Shown here: positions 17,932 through 26,231 of the stretch, piece after piece
Layout: the number at the start of each line of letters is the position of its first letter
Numbering within the stretch: the first letter of the stretch is position 1
Origin: an uncultured Thermosynechococcus sp.
GTDB lineage: Bacteria > Cyanobacteriota > Cyanobacteriia > Thermosynechococcales > Thermosynechococcaceae
Reading direction: 5' to 3'
Length of the DNA: 36,140 bases
Assembly: GCF_938074695.1 (NCBI RefSeq)
Contig: NZ_CALJEM010000039.1
Coordinates: 1 to 36,140 of the forward strand
Program-made: the position numbers and the translations under genes
The notes under the pieces: model-generated
The model's database searches: none
Seen by the model: the letters and a program-made list of their open reading frames with translations, nothing else
Told to the model about the DNA's origin: nothing

Positions 17932-18486
17932 ATGCTGAATCATATCTTGGTAACCGGTCCGAGTCGCAGTGGCAAGAGTGAATGGGCCGAGTTCCTTGCT
18001 GCCCAAAGTCAACAACCGGTGATTTATATTGCCACGGCGATCGCCCCCCCAGAGGATCCTGAATGGCTACAGCGCATTGAACAACACCGGATTCGCCGCC
18101 CCGCTGAGTGGGAATTGTCGGAGTGCCCCCTTGAGCTGGCTGCCCTCCTGCGTGACCTGCCGCCTCATCATTGCGCCCTTGTGGATTCCTTGGGAACCTG
18201 GGTGGCCAATTGCCTAGAGCAATCCCACGATCAATGGCAGGCGACCGTTGCGGAATTCTTGGCAAGTGTGCAAGCGTGTAAGGCTCAACTCATTGTTGTC
18301 GCCGAAGAGGTGGGCTGGGGGGTAGTGCCGGCCTATGCCAGTGGTCGTTGTTTTCGCGATCGCCTCGGTGAACTGTGCCAGCACCTGAGTCCGTTGATGG
18401 CGCAAGTGTATCTTGTCGCTGCTGGTTTTGCGCTGCCCCTCCACCAATGGGGTATCTGTCTCAAACGTCTGAGGGCTGCTAATTAA
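17932..18486 (+). CDS. cobU: Adenosylcobinamide kinase / adenosylcobinamide-phosphate guanylyltransferase
   Basis: CobU phosphorylates adenosylcobinamide and then transfers GMP to it, activating it for attachment of the lower ligand in cobalamin synthesis. The 184-residue protein has the P-loop GPSRSGKS near the N-terminus, EQHRIRRPAEWEL carrying the histidine that is guanylylated in this family, VDSLGTWVANCL, and the C-terminal GVVPAYASGRCFRDRLGELC. The length matches the family. It is the last gene of the close-packed argF / permease / cobU series and converges on the aminotransferase gene. Confidence 0.95.
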   Translation: MLNHILVTGPSRSGKSEWAEFLAAQSQQPVIYIATAIAPPEDPEWLQRIEQHRIRRPAEWELSECPLELAALLRDLPPHHCALVDSLGTWVANCLEQSHDQWQATVAEFLASVQACKAQLIVVAEEVGWGVVPAYASGRCFRDRLGELCQHLSPLMAQVYLVAAGFALPLHQWGICLKRLRAAN

Positions 18487-18597
18487 TTCCCAAGACCGCT
18501 AAGGCGAACTCTGCTCTCTTCAAGAGAATTCCACTGAAGTCGTTGATTGCAGCGAGGTGATGCCCAGGTTTCTCCTGCCGATGCCGCGGTTATGGGT

Positions 18598-19761
18598 TTA
18601 GAGCCGCTCGACAAATTTTGCAAGCCGCGTCAGGCCTCTTTCAATAGTGGCTAAATCCGTGGCGTAGGAAAGGCGAATGTGATCATCCATGCCAAAGGCT
18701 TTGCCGGGAACTGTGGCCACTTTTTCCTCCTCCAGCAGGCGATCGCAAAACTCTACGGAACTTAACCCCGTTTCGCTAATATCCACAAACAGATAAAAGG
18801 CGCCTTGGGGTTTGAGACAGCGCAACCGCGGCATCTCACAAATGCGTTTGTACATGAAGGCACGGCGATCGCGGAAAGCGGCCACCATCTCGGCCACACA
18901 GGCTTGACTTCCTTGCAAAGCCGCAAGCGCACCATACTGAGCAAACGTACATACATTTGAGGTACTGTGGCTTTGAATTTTTGTGGTTACCTTAATAAAC
19001 TCCGCCGGCCCTGCAATGTAGCCCACGCGCCAGCCTGTCATCGCATAGGCCTTGGCAAAGCCACTACACACAATGGTGCGCTCAAAAGCGGCCTCACTCA
19101 CTGCCCCAATGCTTAGATGCTTGGCGTCGTCATAGAGAATCTTCTCGTAAATTTCATCGGAAACCACCCACAGTTGATGCCGCACAATCACGGCCGCCAG
19201 CTCACGAATCTCCTCGGGTGTATAGACCATGCCCGTGGGGTTGCTGGGGGAGTTGAGAACAAAGAGCCGCGTTTTCGGGGTAATGGCTGCTTCCAGTTGC
19301 GCCGGCGTAATCCGATAGCCCGTTTCAGCAGTTGTCTTCACAATTACCGGCGTACCACCGGCAAGATGCACCATTTCCGGATAGCTCACCCAGTAGGGGG
19401 CAGGAATAATCACCTCATCGCCGGGGTTGATCAGGGCCAGCATCAGGTTAAAGAGAGCCTGCTTGCCGCCATTGGTGACGAGAATATTTTCAGCTCGATA
19501 GGGTAGGTGGTTGTCGTTATTCAGCTTGGTGGCGATCGCCTGTCGCAAGGCTGGTTCCCCAGCTGCAGGACCATAGCGAGTTTTGCCTTGATCGAGGGCA
19601 GTTTTTGCAGCCTCACGGATATGGGCAGGGGTGTCAAAGTCGGGTTCGCCGGCACTGAAGCTACAGACATCTTCTCCACTCCCGCGCATTGCCTTGGCTT
19701 TGGCATCAATCGCCAACGTTACCGACGGCGTGACCCGCATCACCCGCGTTGCCCAGTCCAT
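18598..19761 (-). CDS. aspC: Aspartate aminotransferase, class I PLP-dependent
   Basis: The 387-residue protein belongs to the fold-type I aminotransferases of the prokaryotic AspAT I-gamma group. The enzyme interconverts aspartate and 2-oxoglutarate with oxaloacetate and glutamate. Visible motifs are [12 protein letters not shown] (substrate binding), [37 protein letters not shown], the ...[12 protein letters not shown] aspartate, the PLP lysine in [15 protein letters not shown], and the C-terminal arginine in [12 protein letters not shown] at 19761 is preceded on its strand by a purine-rich AGGAGA ribosome-binding site. Related family members accept other amino acids, so the specificity is probable rather than certain. 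Confidence 0.92.
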   Translation of the reverse strand: MDWATRVMRVTPSVTLAIDAKAKAMRGSGEDVCSFSAGEPDFDTPAHIREAAKTALDQGKTRYGPAAGEPALRQAIATKLNNDNHLPYRAENILVTNGGKQALFNLMLALINPGDEVIIPAPYWVSYPEMVHLAGGTPVIVKTTAETGYRITPAQLEAAITPKTRLFVLNSPSNPTGMVYTPEEIRELAAVIVRHQLWVVSDEIYEKILYDDAKHLSIGAVSEAAFERTIVCSGFAKAYAMTGWRVGYIAGPAEFIKVTTKIQSHSTSNVCTFAQYGALAALQGSQACVAEMVAAFRDRRAFMYKRICEMPRLRCLKPQGAFYLFVDISETGLSSVEFCDRLLEEEKVATVPGKAFGMDDHIRLSYATDLATIERGLTRLAKFVERL

Positions 19762-19927
19762 CCTTTGTCTCCTGCACTACTTTCCGTATTGTGGCACTTT
19801 GGCAGGAGATCGGCGACTTGCAAACATCTACCTCGTGCCAATTAGATCACTAAGGATGAGACAAGTGCCCTAGCCTGTTGTGAGGCTTGGAGTGGTCGGT
19901 ATTGGCATTGAGTTTAGCAGTTTGGGA

Positions 19928-20000
19928 TACCCCCAGGGGAATTCGAATCCCCGTCGCCTCCGTGAAAGGGAGGTGTCCTAGGCCTCTAGACGATGGGGGC
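19928..20000 (-). tRNA. trnE: tRNA-Glu (anticodon UUC)
   Basis: Read on the minus strand, a 73-base sequence folds as a tRNA. The acceptor arms are GCCCCCA and TGGGGGT with discriminator A. A D-arm with GTCTAGAGGCCTAGGAC follows, then the anticodon arm CCTCCCTTTCACGGAGG with TTC in the loop, and the T-arm GGGGATTCGAATTCCCC. CCA is not encoded. In cyanobacteria charged tRNA-Glu also feeds haem, chlorophyll and bilin synthesis through glutamyl-tRNA reductase. Confidence 0.97.
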
Positions 20001-20017
20001 AAGGCTCAGCATTAGTT

Positions 20018-20047
20018 AATGTAGCGAATGGACTAAGCCTTTGTCAA
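20018..20047 (-). promoter_or_regulatory. Sigma-70-type promoter for tRNA-Glu
   Basis: On the minus strand a perfect TTGACA -35 box (20042-20047) and a TACATT -10 box (20018-20023) are separated by 18 bases. Transcription would begin near 20011, about 10 bases before the mature tRNA 5' end at 20000. This is one of the clearest promoters in the window. Confidence 0.65.
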
Positions 20048-20118
20048 CACCCTGGGAAACTTTTGCATGGAACTCCCTCTTAGGAAGAAAATAAGGAAAA
20101 ATTCCTGAGGGACTTGCT

Positions 20119-20949
20119 GTGGAACTTGCTGGCCTGCGTTCCTTCTCCATTGTGATGCCCGCCTACAATGTGATCACCCAGCGGGGAGAAACCGTCTTTC
20201 GGGAAACTCTTGAAAGCATTGCCGCCAGTTGCCACTATCTACAGCAGCACTTTCCCTACGCTACCGCGGGGGAATTGATCCTTGTCAGTGATGGCTCAAC
20301 GGATGCCACCTGTGATGTGGCGGTTAAGCGATGGCCAAATACGGTGCCCCTGCAGGTAGTGGGCTGGCCCATCAACATTGGCATTGCCGCCGCGCGGAAT
20401 ATGGGAGTTCGCTTGGCCAAAGGAGAGGTGATTTTTTTCTGTGATGCCGATGATCTGTACCGCCCTGAGCACCTGTTTTTAGCCCTATCGGTGTTGAATC
20501 AACCTCTACCGGAACCCTATGCCCCAGCTTATTTTGGTGCCGTGCGCACGGGAGTCTATTGTCGCGATCGCCTGCATCCCTACTGGCACAAAACCCTAGA
20601 GCACACCTTGGTTCTCAATTTGGGGGTGCGCCGCGAAGTCCATGAGTTTATTGGCGGCTTTCCTGAAGATGAGGTCTTCCGCCGGTTTCGTTATGGGGCT
20701 GAGGATGTGGCCTATGCCCATTGGTTGCACCAGTTTTGTTACACCGCCCGCCTTGAGCAGCAAACAGTGGAGTACCGCCGCTTCCCCAACAGTTTCTTTG
20801 ATCGCCAGCTCAAGAAATTCCAAGCCGCTCCGGGCACGGTAGCCGACGACCTGGATGCGAGCGATCGCCAGCAGGAAGCCCAAATTCAGCAGATCATGGC
20901 CACACGACTTCAGGAATTGCAGGCCAAGGCGGCTCAACTAGTAGCCTAG
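20119..20949 (+). CDS. Family 2 glycosyltransferase
   Basis: The 276-residue GT-A fold protein begins almost at once with the family 2 signature FSIVMPAYNV. VSDGSTDAT (57-63) and a DAD metal-binding triad in FFCDADDLYRPEHL (109-111) follow. No membrane segments are present, so it is cytosolic or peripheral. The C-terminal 40 residues are helical and glutamine-rich. GTG at 20119 has a purine-rich GAGGGA upstream. The sugar donor and acceptor are unknown; polysaccharide or glycolipid synthesis is a guess from the family. Its stop codon shares a CTAG with that of the convergent EF-G-like gene. Confidence 0.9.
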   Translation: MELAGLRSFSIVMPAYNVITQRGETVFRETLESIAASCHYLQQHFPYATAGELILVSDGSTDATCDVAVKRWPNTVPLQVVGWPINIGIAAARNMGVRLAKGEVIFFCDADDLYRPEHLFLALSVLNQPLPEPYAPAYFGAVRTGVYCRDRLHPYWHKTLEHTLVLNLGVRREVHEFIGGFPEDEVFRRFRYGAEDVAYAHWLHQFCYTARLEQQTVEYRRFPNSFFDRQLKKFQAAPGTVADDLDASDRQQEAQIQQIMATRLQELQAKAAQLVA

Positions 20950-22940
20950 GCTTTTTTGTGGCGCTGAACAATCGTCGCAGCCAGTTTTTCCGGTACTTCC
21001 TGCAGGTGATCAAATTGCCAATGGAAGCCACCGCTGCCCATGGTTAGGGAGCGCAACTCCACCGCGAAGTCATGCATTTCCGCTTGGGGTAAATAAGCCT
21101 CAATCTGGTCCCAGCCGGGCCAACCCTCCTTACTGCTGTAGCCCAAGACCTGACCGCGTCGCCCCGTCAAGGCCTGCATCACCTTAGCCGTAAAGGCTTG
21201 GGGCATCCACACTTGCACCGCCATGATGGGTTCTAGGAGTTGCGGCTCACACCAGGGAATTCCTGCCTGCATGGCAAGGCGAGCCGCTTGGCGAAAGGCC
21301 AGCTCAGAACTATCCACAGCGTGGTAGGAGCCATTGGTAAGGGTCACCGCCACATCTACGATTGGAAATCCCAACGGCCCTTGGTTGAGAAAGTCCCGCA
21401 CCCCCTGCTCGACACCGGGGATATATTGCTTGGGAACAACGCCGCCGACAATAGTTTCCCTAAATTGGAAGCCGCTGCCGCGTTCTAGGGGAGCAATATC
21501 AAGGTACACATCGCCAAATTGGCCATGCCCCCCCGTTTGATGCTTATAGCGACCATGGCTGTTTTTTATCCCACGGCGAATGGTTTCCCTGTAGGGGACT
21601 GGGGGTAAATGGGTTTGCATCGGTAGGTGATACTTGCGGCGCAGGCGATCGAGGGCAATCTGCAAGTGAATGTCACCCTGTCCCCAGAGAATAATCTCAT
21701 GGGTATCGCCATGCTGTTCCCAGTGCAGCCCCGGATCTTCCTCCAGCAGTTTTTGCAACGCGCTGGTAAGCTTTACCTCATCACTGCGTTTACTGGGGGC
21801 AATAGCCAAGGCATAGACGGGTTCCAGTTGCGGCGCACAGGGCAGAGGTGCCGCCTGACCACTGACACTGAGGGTCTCACCTGTACGAATACCCTCTAGC
21901 CGCGCCAAAAGAACAATGTCACCTGCTGTTGCCTGCCCCAGCGATGCTAGCTGTGTGCCCTGGGCACGGTAGATGCCCCCCACGCGCACCCCATTCAGGC
22001 TCATCCCATCGGTCAACGTGCCCTGCCATACCCGCACGAGGGAGAGCTTGCCGCCCCCTTGGGGGAGATAGAAGGTCTTTAGCACTTGGGCAAGCGGCTC
22101 CTCGCCCTTGATCTGGCGATGGGCAGCAGTTTCTGTGGCATTGGGTGCTTCGCGATCAAGAGCTGCCAATAGAGGACGCACACCGTAGTCCGTTTGCGCA
22201 CTGCCAAAGAAGACGGGCACAATTAAATCCGCTCCCAACTCCCAGCGCAGATCTGCCATGATTTCACTTTCCGGGGGCGCAATATCCTCAAGGAGTTCCT
22301 CTAGGAGATGATCGTCATAGTTGGCCAGAGCCTCCAGTAGCTCCGCCCGTGCGGCCTGTTCGAGGGCTTGCAATTCAGAAGGAAAGGGGACTAACTCTGC
22401 CGCTGCCCCCGCATGGTAGTGATAGGCCTGCTCCGTCACCAAGTCAATGTAGCCCAAAAGATCATCCCCCTGCCAAATGGGGTACTGATGGGGGACAAGG
22501 GGACGGCTGGAAACTTGGCGATAGGCGGCGAGGATTTCCATATAGGGGTCGTGGGCACGCTCCATCTTGTTAATAAAGAGGAGGTGGGGAATTTGCCAGT
22601 CGTCGAGGAATTTGAACAGGGGGGTTAGGGTAAAGGCGCGATCGCTGAGGGGTTCACAGACCACGATCGCCATATCCACACCGACTAGGGCATTGAGGGT
22701 TTCTTGGAGCAACTCCACTGAGCCAGGACAGTCGAGAAGGACTAGATCCAAGTCCCCATACTGGGTATGAACCACATTCAGCTCTACCCCCATCCGGCGA
22801 TCGCGCGCCTCAGGACTGGTATCCAGAAGACTACTGGCCTTGCCATTGGTGGCGTGGGTAAGGCGCAAAATGCTTTCTGCGAGGGTTGTTTTGCCACTGT
22901 TGTAGCTGCCCACCAGGGCAATGTTGCATCGTCTCGCCAT
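20946..22940 (-). CDS. EF-G-like translational GTPase paralogue with divergent G domain
   Basis: The 664-residue protein has all EF-G domains, including domain IV (GGHGQFGDVYLDIAPLE, then YHAVDSSELAFRQAA) and domain V (LEPIMAVQVWMPQAF, GRRGQVLGY). The G domain is unusual. G1 is GSYNSGKTT. The switch I RGITI motif is replaced by RRMGVELNVV. G3 reads DCPGS where EF-G has DTPGH, losing the catalytic histidine. G4 is NKME rather than NKxD. It resembles the EF-G-like group of bacterial paralogues, whose role is unresolved. ATG at 22940 (MARRCNIALVG) has a strong GGGAGG ribosome-binding site upstream. An earlier ATG at 22985 is less likely. It should not be taken as the main fusA product. Confidence 0.9.
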   Translation of the reverse strand: MARRCNIALVGSYNSGKTTLAESILRLTHATNGKASSLLDTSPEARDRRMGVELNVVHTQYGDLDLVLLDCPGSVELLQETLNALVGVDMAIVVCEPLSDRAFTLTPLFKFLDDWQIPHLLFINKMERAHDPYMEILAAYRQVSSRPLVPHQYPIWQGDDLLGYIDLVTEQAYHYHAGAAAELVPFPSELQALEQAARAELLEALANYDDHLLEELLEDIAPPESEIMADLRWELGADLIVPVFFGSAQTDYGVRPLLAALDREAPNATETAAHRQIKGEEPLAQVLKTFYLPQGGGKLSLVRVWQGTLTDGMSLNGVRVGGIYRAQGTQLASLGQATAGDIVLLARLEGIRTGETLSVSGQAAPLPCAPQLEPVYALAIAPSKRSDEVKLTSALQKLLEEDPGLHWEQHGDTHEIILWGQGDIHLQIALDRLRRKYHLPMQTHLPPVPYRETIRRGIKNSHGRYKHQTGGHGQFGDVYLDIAPLERGSGFQFRETIVGGVVPKQYIPGVEQGVRDFLNQGPLGFPIVDVAVTLTNGSYHAVDSSELAFRQAARLAMQAGIPWCEPQLLEPIMAVQVWMPQAFTAKVMQALTGRRGQVLGYSSKEGWPGWDQIEAYLPQAEMHDFAVELRSLTMGSGGFHWQFDHLQEVPEKLAATIVQRHKKA

Positions 22941-23156
22941 CGGACACCTCCCTTTTGATTTGCCATTGTGGCCAAAATTGTCCAAAATAGACCTTTGCAG
23001 CCCTTTTCCCTTAAAGCTGTGAAAACCACCCCAAAAGAGGCTCCCCTTCCTTTGATGTACTCCCTAGAAAAGGGCTGTAGTTTGCCTTACTACATCTCTT
23101 AACTCTTGGCGATCGCCCTTGGCGGAATTTGCAGTATCTCTTAAGGAGCTGTAAAC

Positions 23157-23174
23157 AACCGTTAAGTTACGGTT
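23157..23174. repeat. Short inverted repeat upstream of the TPR protein gene
   Basis: AACCGT (23157-23162) and ACGGTT (23169-23174) are perfect complements separated by six bases, and both are followed by TAAGTT/TAACGTT-like sequence, giving an overlapping imperfect direct repeat. It lies 28 bases before the TPR gene start and could be an operator or 5' leader hairpin. It is short enough to occur by chance. Confidence 0.3.
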
Positions 23175-23201
23175 AACGTTTGCGAGGAGGACTCACTTAC
23201 G

Positions 23202-24254
23202 ATGCGCGTCAATTCCCTTTTGTGGGCAAGTATTGCCAGTCTTGGCCTTTGGATGGCATCGCCAGTCCACGCCAATAGCCCCGTCAGCACGCTGATGCAG
23301 GAAGGGCGACGGCTAGTAGAAGCAGGGAACTATGCCCAAGCCTTGGCCATTTATCAGCAACTGCTACAGAGCGAGAGCCGTAATCCTCGCGTGCATTCTG
23401 CCATCGGCTACATCTATGCCCGGCAGGGACAATTTGCTGAAGCCGCTCGTGCCTACCAACGCGCCATTGAGCTGGATCAACAAAACGCTGATTTTTACTA
23501 TGCCCTCGGCTACAGTCTGGGGATGATGGGGGAAAACCAAGGTGCTGCTGCCGCCTATCGCCAAGCGATTCGCCTCGATAACCGTAATGCCCAAGCCTAT
23601 GAAGGATTGGCGGTGATTCTTGCCCGCATGGGGGATCCCCAAGGCGCCATACAGGCCTACCGCTCTGCCCTCCGTCTTGACCCTCGCAATTGGGCAGCTC
23701 AAAAGGGATTAGGTGTTTTGCTGCTTCAACAACGCAATCTCCCCGAAGCCATCAGTTATCTACAACAGGCGGCAACCCTTGCCCCTGGCAATGCCTCCAT
23801 TCAACTCCACTTGGGGATGGCGCTTCTTGCCGCTGGGGATTCTAGCCAAGGCTGGCAGGCCATCGATCGCGCAGCTAACTTGGGGCAGCGAGATGCGGAT
23901 CTACTTCAACAAGTCGCAGAACTTGCCGTTGCTGCCAATCAACCCGAGCGCGCCATTCAAGCTTACCGCCGTTTGATCCCTCTGCAACCCGAACGGGTGG
24001 CCACCTACTTCAGCTTAGGTGAGCTGTTAATGCAGCAAAATAATTCCCTTGAAGCGGTGGCAATTTATCGTCAAGCCACGCAGATCAGCCCAACAAATGC
24101 CGATGGCTTTTACTACTTGGGGAAAGCTTTGACAGCTCAAGGCCGACGGCAGGAGGCTCACAGTGCCTATCAAATGGCCCTGAAGCTCTACCGTGAGCAA
24201 AATAATCCCGCTGGCGAAACCAAAGTCCGAGACGCAATGCGGCAGCACAATTAG
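23202..24254 (+). CDS. Secreted tetratricopeptide-repeat protein
   Basis: The 350-residue protein has a signal peptide (hydrophobic core about residues 6-20, cleavage after VHA) followed by about nine consecutive TPR units from about residue 28 to 335. Examples are NYAQALAIYQQLLQSESRNP, QFAEAARAYQRAIELDQQNA and DPQGAIQAYRSALRLDPRNW. Such repeats form a protein-binding superhelix; the location would be periplasmic or thylakoid-luminal. ATG at 23202 has GAGGAGGA upstream. Its stop lies three bases from the end of the convergent hmpF. No specific partner can be named. Confidence 0.9.
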   Translation: MRVNSLLWASIASLGLWMASPVHANSPVSTLMQEGRRLVEAGNYAQALAIYQQLLQSESRNPRVHSAIGYIYARQGQFAEAARAYQRAIELDQQNADFYYALGYSLGMMGENQGAAAAYRQAIRLDNRNAQAYEGLAVILARMGDPQGAIQAYRSALRLDPRNWAAQKGLGVLLLQQRNLPEAISYLQQAATLAPGNASIQLHLGMALLAAGDSSQGWQAIDRAANLGQRDADLLQQVAELAVAANQPERAIQAYRRLIPLQPERVATYFSLGELLMQQNNSLEAVAIYRQATQISPTNADGFYYLGKALTAQGRRQEAHSAYQMALKLYREQNNPAGETKVRDAMRQHN

Positions 24255-24257
24255 CAG

Positions 24258-25943
24258 TTAAGCCCCTTGACCTAGGTTCATGACCACTTGCTGTAACTCA
24301 GAAATGAGAGCAGTGGGACGGCCATTGAGAATATTTTGGTTGATTCCCTCTAGAGCTTGGCGCAAGTAATTGAGGCGATCTTGAACAGGCTGTAAAATTT
24401 CCCGCAATAGAGTCGCCTGTCCTCGCTTCGCAGCCAACAACCGTTGCTCTTCAATCAGTATCTGTTCTTCTTGGTTAAGTTGATCTTTTTGCTGCTGTTG
24501 TAGCTTGCGGCGTTCTTCGAGGTCGTGACGCAGACTTTCTAAGTCGGTATAGGCCTGTTGTAATTCCTCCGCCAGTTGATTGACGGCCACGCTGTACTCT
24601 TGAAACTGGCACTCCAATTCGCTGAGAATGGGAATGAGGCTAATGCCCTGTTGGGAAGCAGGATCCTTGCGTGCCTCTAGCACTTGCTTGTGGATTTTGT
24701 AGATTGCTTCTTTTTCACGGATATGTTGCCGCTGTCCTTCAAGGGCCTGATTGAGCAGATTACAGCGCTGGCGTTCGTCCTCCAATTCCCCCGCCAGTTG
24801 TAGGCGATCGAAGTCACTGGCTTCTTTGACTTTTTGCTCCAGTTCTGCCAAGGACTCTAGAGCCATCTTCAGCTCTTCTTCTTCATCGTTGACAAAGGCA
24901 GAGGCGCGCTTGAGGTCATTGCCGCGGTTGGCCACTTCTTTTTCCAGTTCCTCCATGGGCATTTTCATCAGGGCATTGACATCCACTGCCTCTGTAAGCT
25001 CACTCACCATGGCTTGGCGCATTTGCTGGATCATTTCCTCTTGTTGAGCAAGGAGGTGGCGTTCTTTTTCCAGGACAGATTGTTTGTAGCGGCAGAGTTC
25101 CTCCTGCAGGGCGATCGCCCGACTGTCTTGCCAAAATTGCTCCTGAGCGGTGCGCCACGCCTCTTCCTTTTTCTGAAAGGCCTGAAGTTGCTCCTCTAGG
25201 GCAGCTTGGCGCTGACTGACCTCCTGCTCTAGTTGCTCCAGTTGCTGCCAGTACCGGTTGAGCAGAGCCTGCTGCTGATCTAGACTCTGAAAGCACTCCG
25301 TGATTTGGGGATGCCCACCACTGTTGAGACTCTCCGCCAATTGCTGCAAAATTGAATCTACTTGGCGAATTTGTTCTGGTGATAAGCCAACACTGTGGCT
25401 AGACTTGAATTGTTCCCAGCGCTGCTGCTCTTGGTGCACTTGGTGGCGTAAGTTTTCAAGGGCTTGGCGCTCTGCTTGAATTCGCTGTTCCTCGGCAGTC
25501 AATTCCTCCCGCAGTTTGTTGAGTTGCGCCAATTCCTCCTCAGCACCCGCGAGTCGGGCTTCGAGTTCTTGCAGTTCTTCTTTGCGTTGCTCAAATTCCT
25601 GTTCCCGCTGATTGAGAGCCTCCGCTTGGTAGGATAAGGATTGCTTCCAACCTTCAATCTCTTCCTCTTGGCTTTGAAAGCGCTCCCGCATCCGCGTGAA
25701 GCCGTGCAAGATACCTATAAGACGGCGAGACGCCTCATCCACATTGCGAATTTGGCGGTTGGCAGCCATTTCCACAAAGACGAGCACGCCGTTGCCGTAG
25801 TCACGGCTATTGTCAAAGGGAATCGTCTCTTCGTTTTGGGGGACGGGGTGCCAGTAACCCGACTGCTCGCGCATGAGTAATTTCAACTCGGATTTCGTCC
25901 CCATGAAACCCGTTTTCTTAATGACCTCGGCGAGATACTGCAC
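24258..25943 (-). CDS. hmpF: Pilus motility taxis protein HmpF
   Basis: The 561-residue protein begins MQYLAEVIKKTGFMGTKSEL and has a globular N-terminal domain of about 80 residues (PFDNSRDYGNGVLVFVEMAA) followed by some 450 residues of heptad-patterned coiled coil. That matches HmpF, a cyanobacterial protein needed for type IV pilus-driven gliding or phototaxis in filamentous and unicellular strains. The start is GTG at 25943 with AGAGGT upstream. It has no membrane segment. Other hmp/pil genes are not in the window. It is convergent with the TPR gene, the two stops being almost adjacent. The name is from recognised N-terminal conservation. Confidence 0.85.
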   Translation of the reverse strand: MQYLAEVIKKTGFMGTKSELKLLMREQSGYWHPVPQNEETIPFDNSRDYGNGVLVFVEMAANRQIRNVDEASRRLIGILHGFTRMRERFQSQEEEIEGWKQSLSYQAEALNQREQEFEQRKEELQELEARLAGAEEELAQLNKLREELTAEEQRIQAERQALENLRHQVHQEQQRWEQFKSSHSVGLSPEQIRQVDSILQQLAESLNSGGHPQITECFQSLDQQQALLNRYWQQLEQLEQEVSQRQAALEEQLQAFQKKEEAWRTAQEQFWQDSRAIALQEELCRYKQSVLEKERHLLAQQEEMIQQMRQAMVSELTEAVDVNALMKMPMEELEKEVANRGNDLKRASAFVNDEEEELKMALESLAELEQKVKEASDFDRLQLAGELEDERQRCNLLNQALEGQRQHIREKEAIYKIHKQVLEARKDPASQQGISLIPILSELECQFQEYSVAVNQLAEELQQAYTDLESLRHDLEERRKLQQQQKDQLNQEEQILIEEQRLLAAKRGQATLLREILQPVQDRLNYLRQALEGINQNILNGRPTALISELQQVVMNLGQGA

Positions 25944-26192
25944 AGCCTTTGACCTCTACCCTAATGCTGAGACTGACATAGAACGGAACCAATGACAACC
26001 GTAATAATACGCATGGCGGATTGAAATTCATGAAGGATGCAGTTTTGCGTTTACCAGCGATCGCGCTCCTTCAAAACTCTTATATCTCTTCCATTCTATT
26101 AAACACCTAAACACCCAGCGGTGAGAGTTCATCAGGGGCTTGAATCAATGGGTCGGGAACTAGAAAATTGCCAAGGGCAAGGTGGTTCAACG

Positions 26193-26213
26193 CCTCTCCA
26201 TTATAGCGAGAGG
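26193..26213. terminator. Weak candidate hairpin downstream of the DUF39 gene
   Basis: CCTCTC (26193-26198) and GAGAGG (26208-26213) are perfect complements with a nine-base loop, placed 19 bases beyond the stop of the minus-strand operon that ends at 26232. No T-run follows on the minus strand, so termination by this hairpin alone is uncertain. Confidence 0.3.
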
Positions 26214-26231
26214 ATTGTTGCCGAAAGCAGG

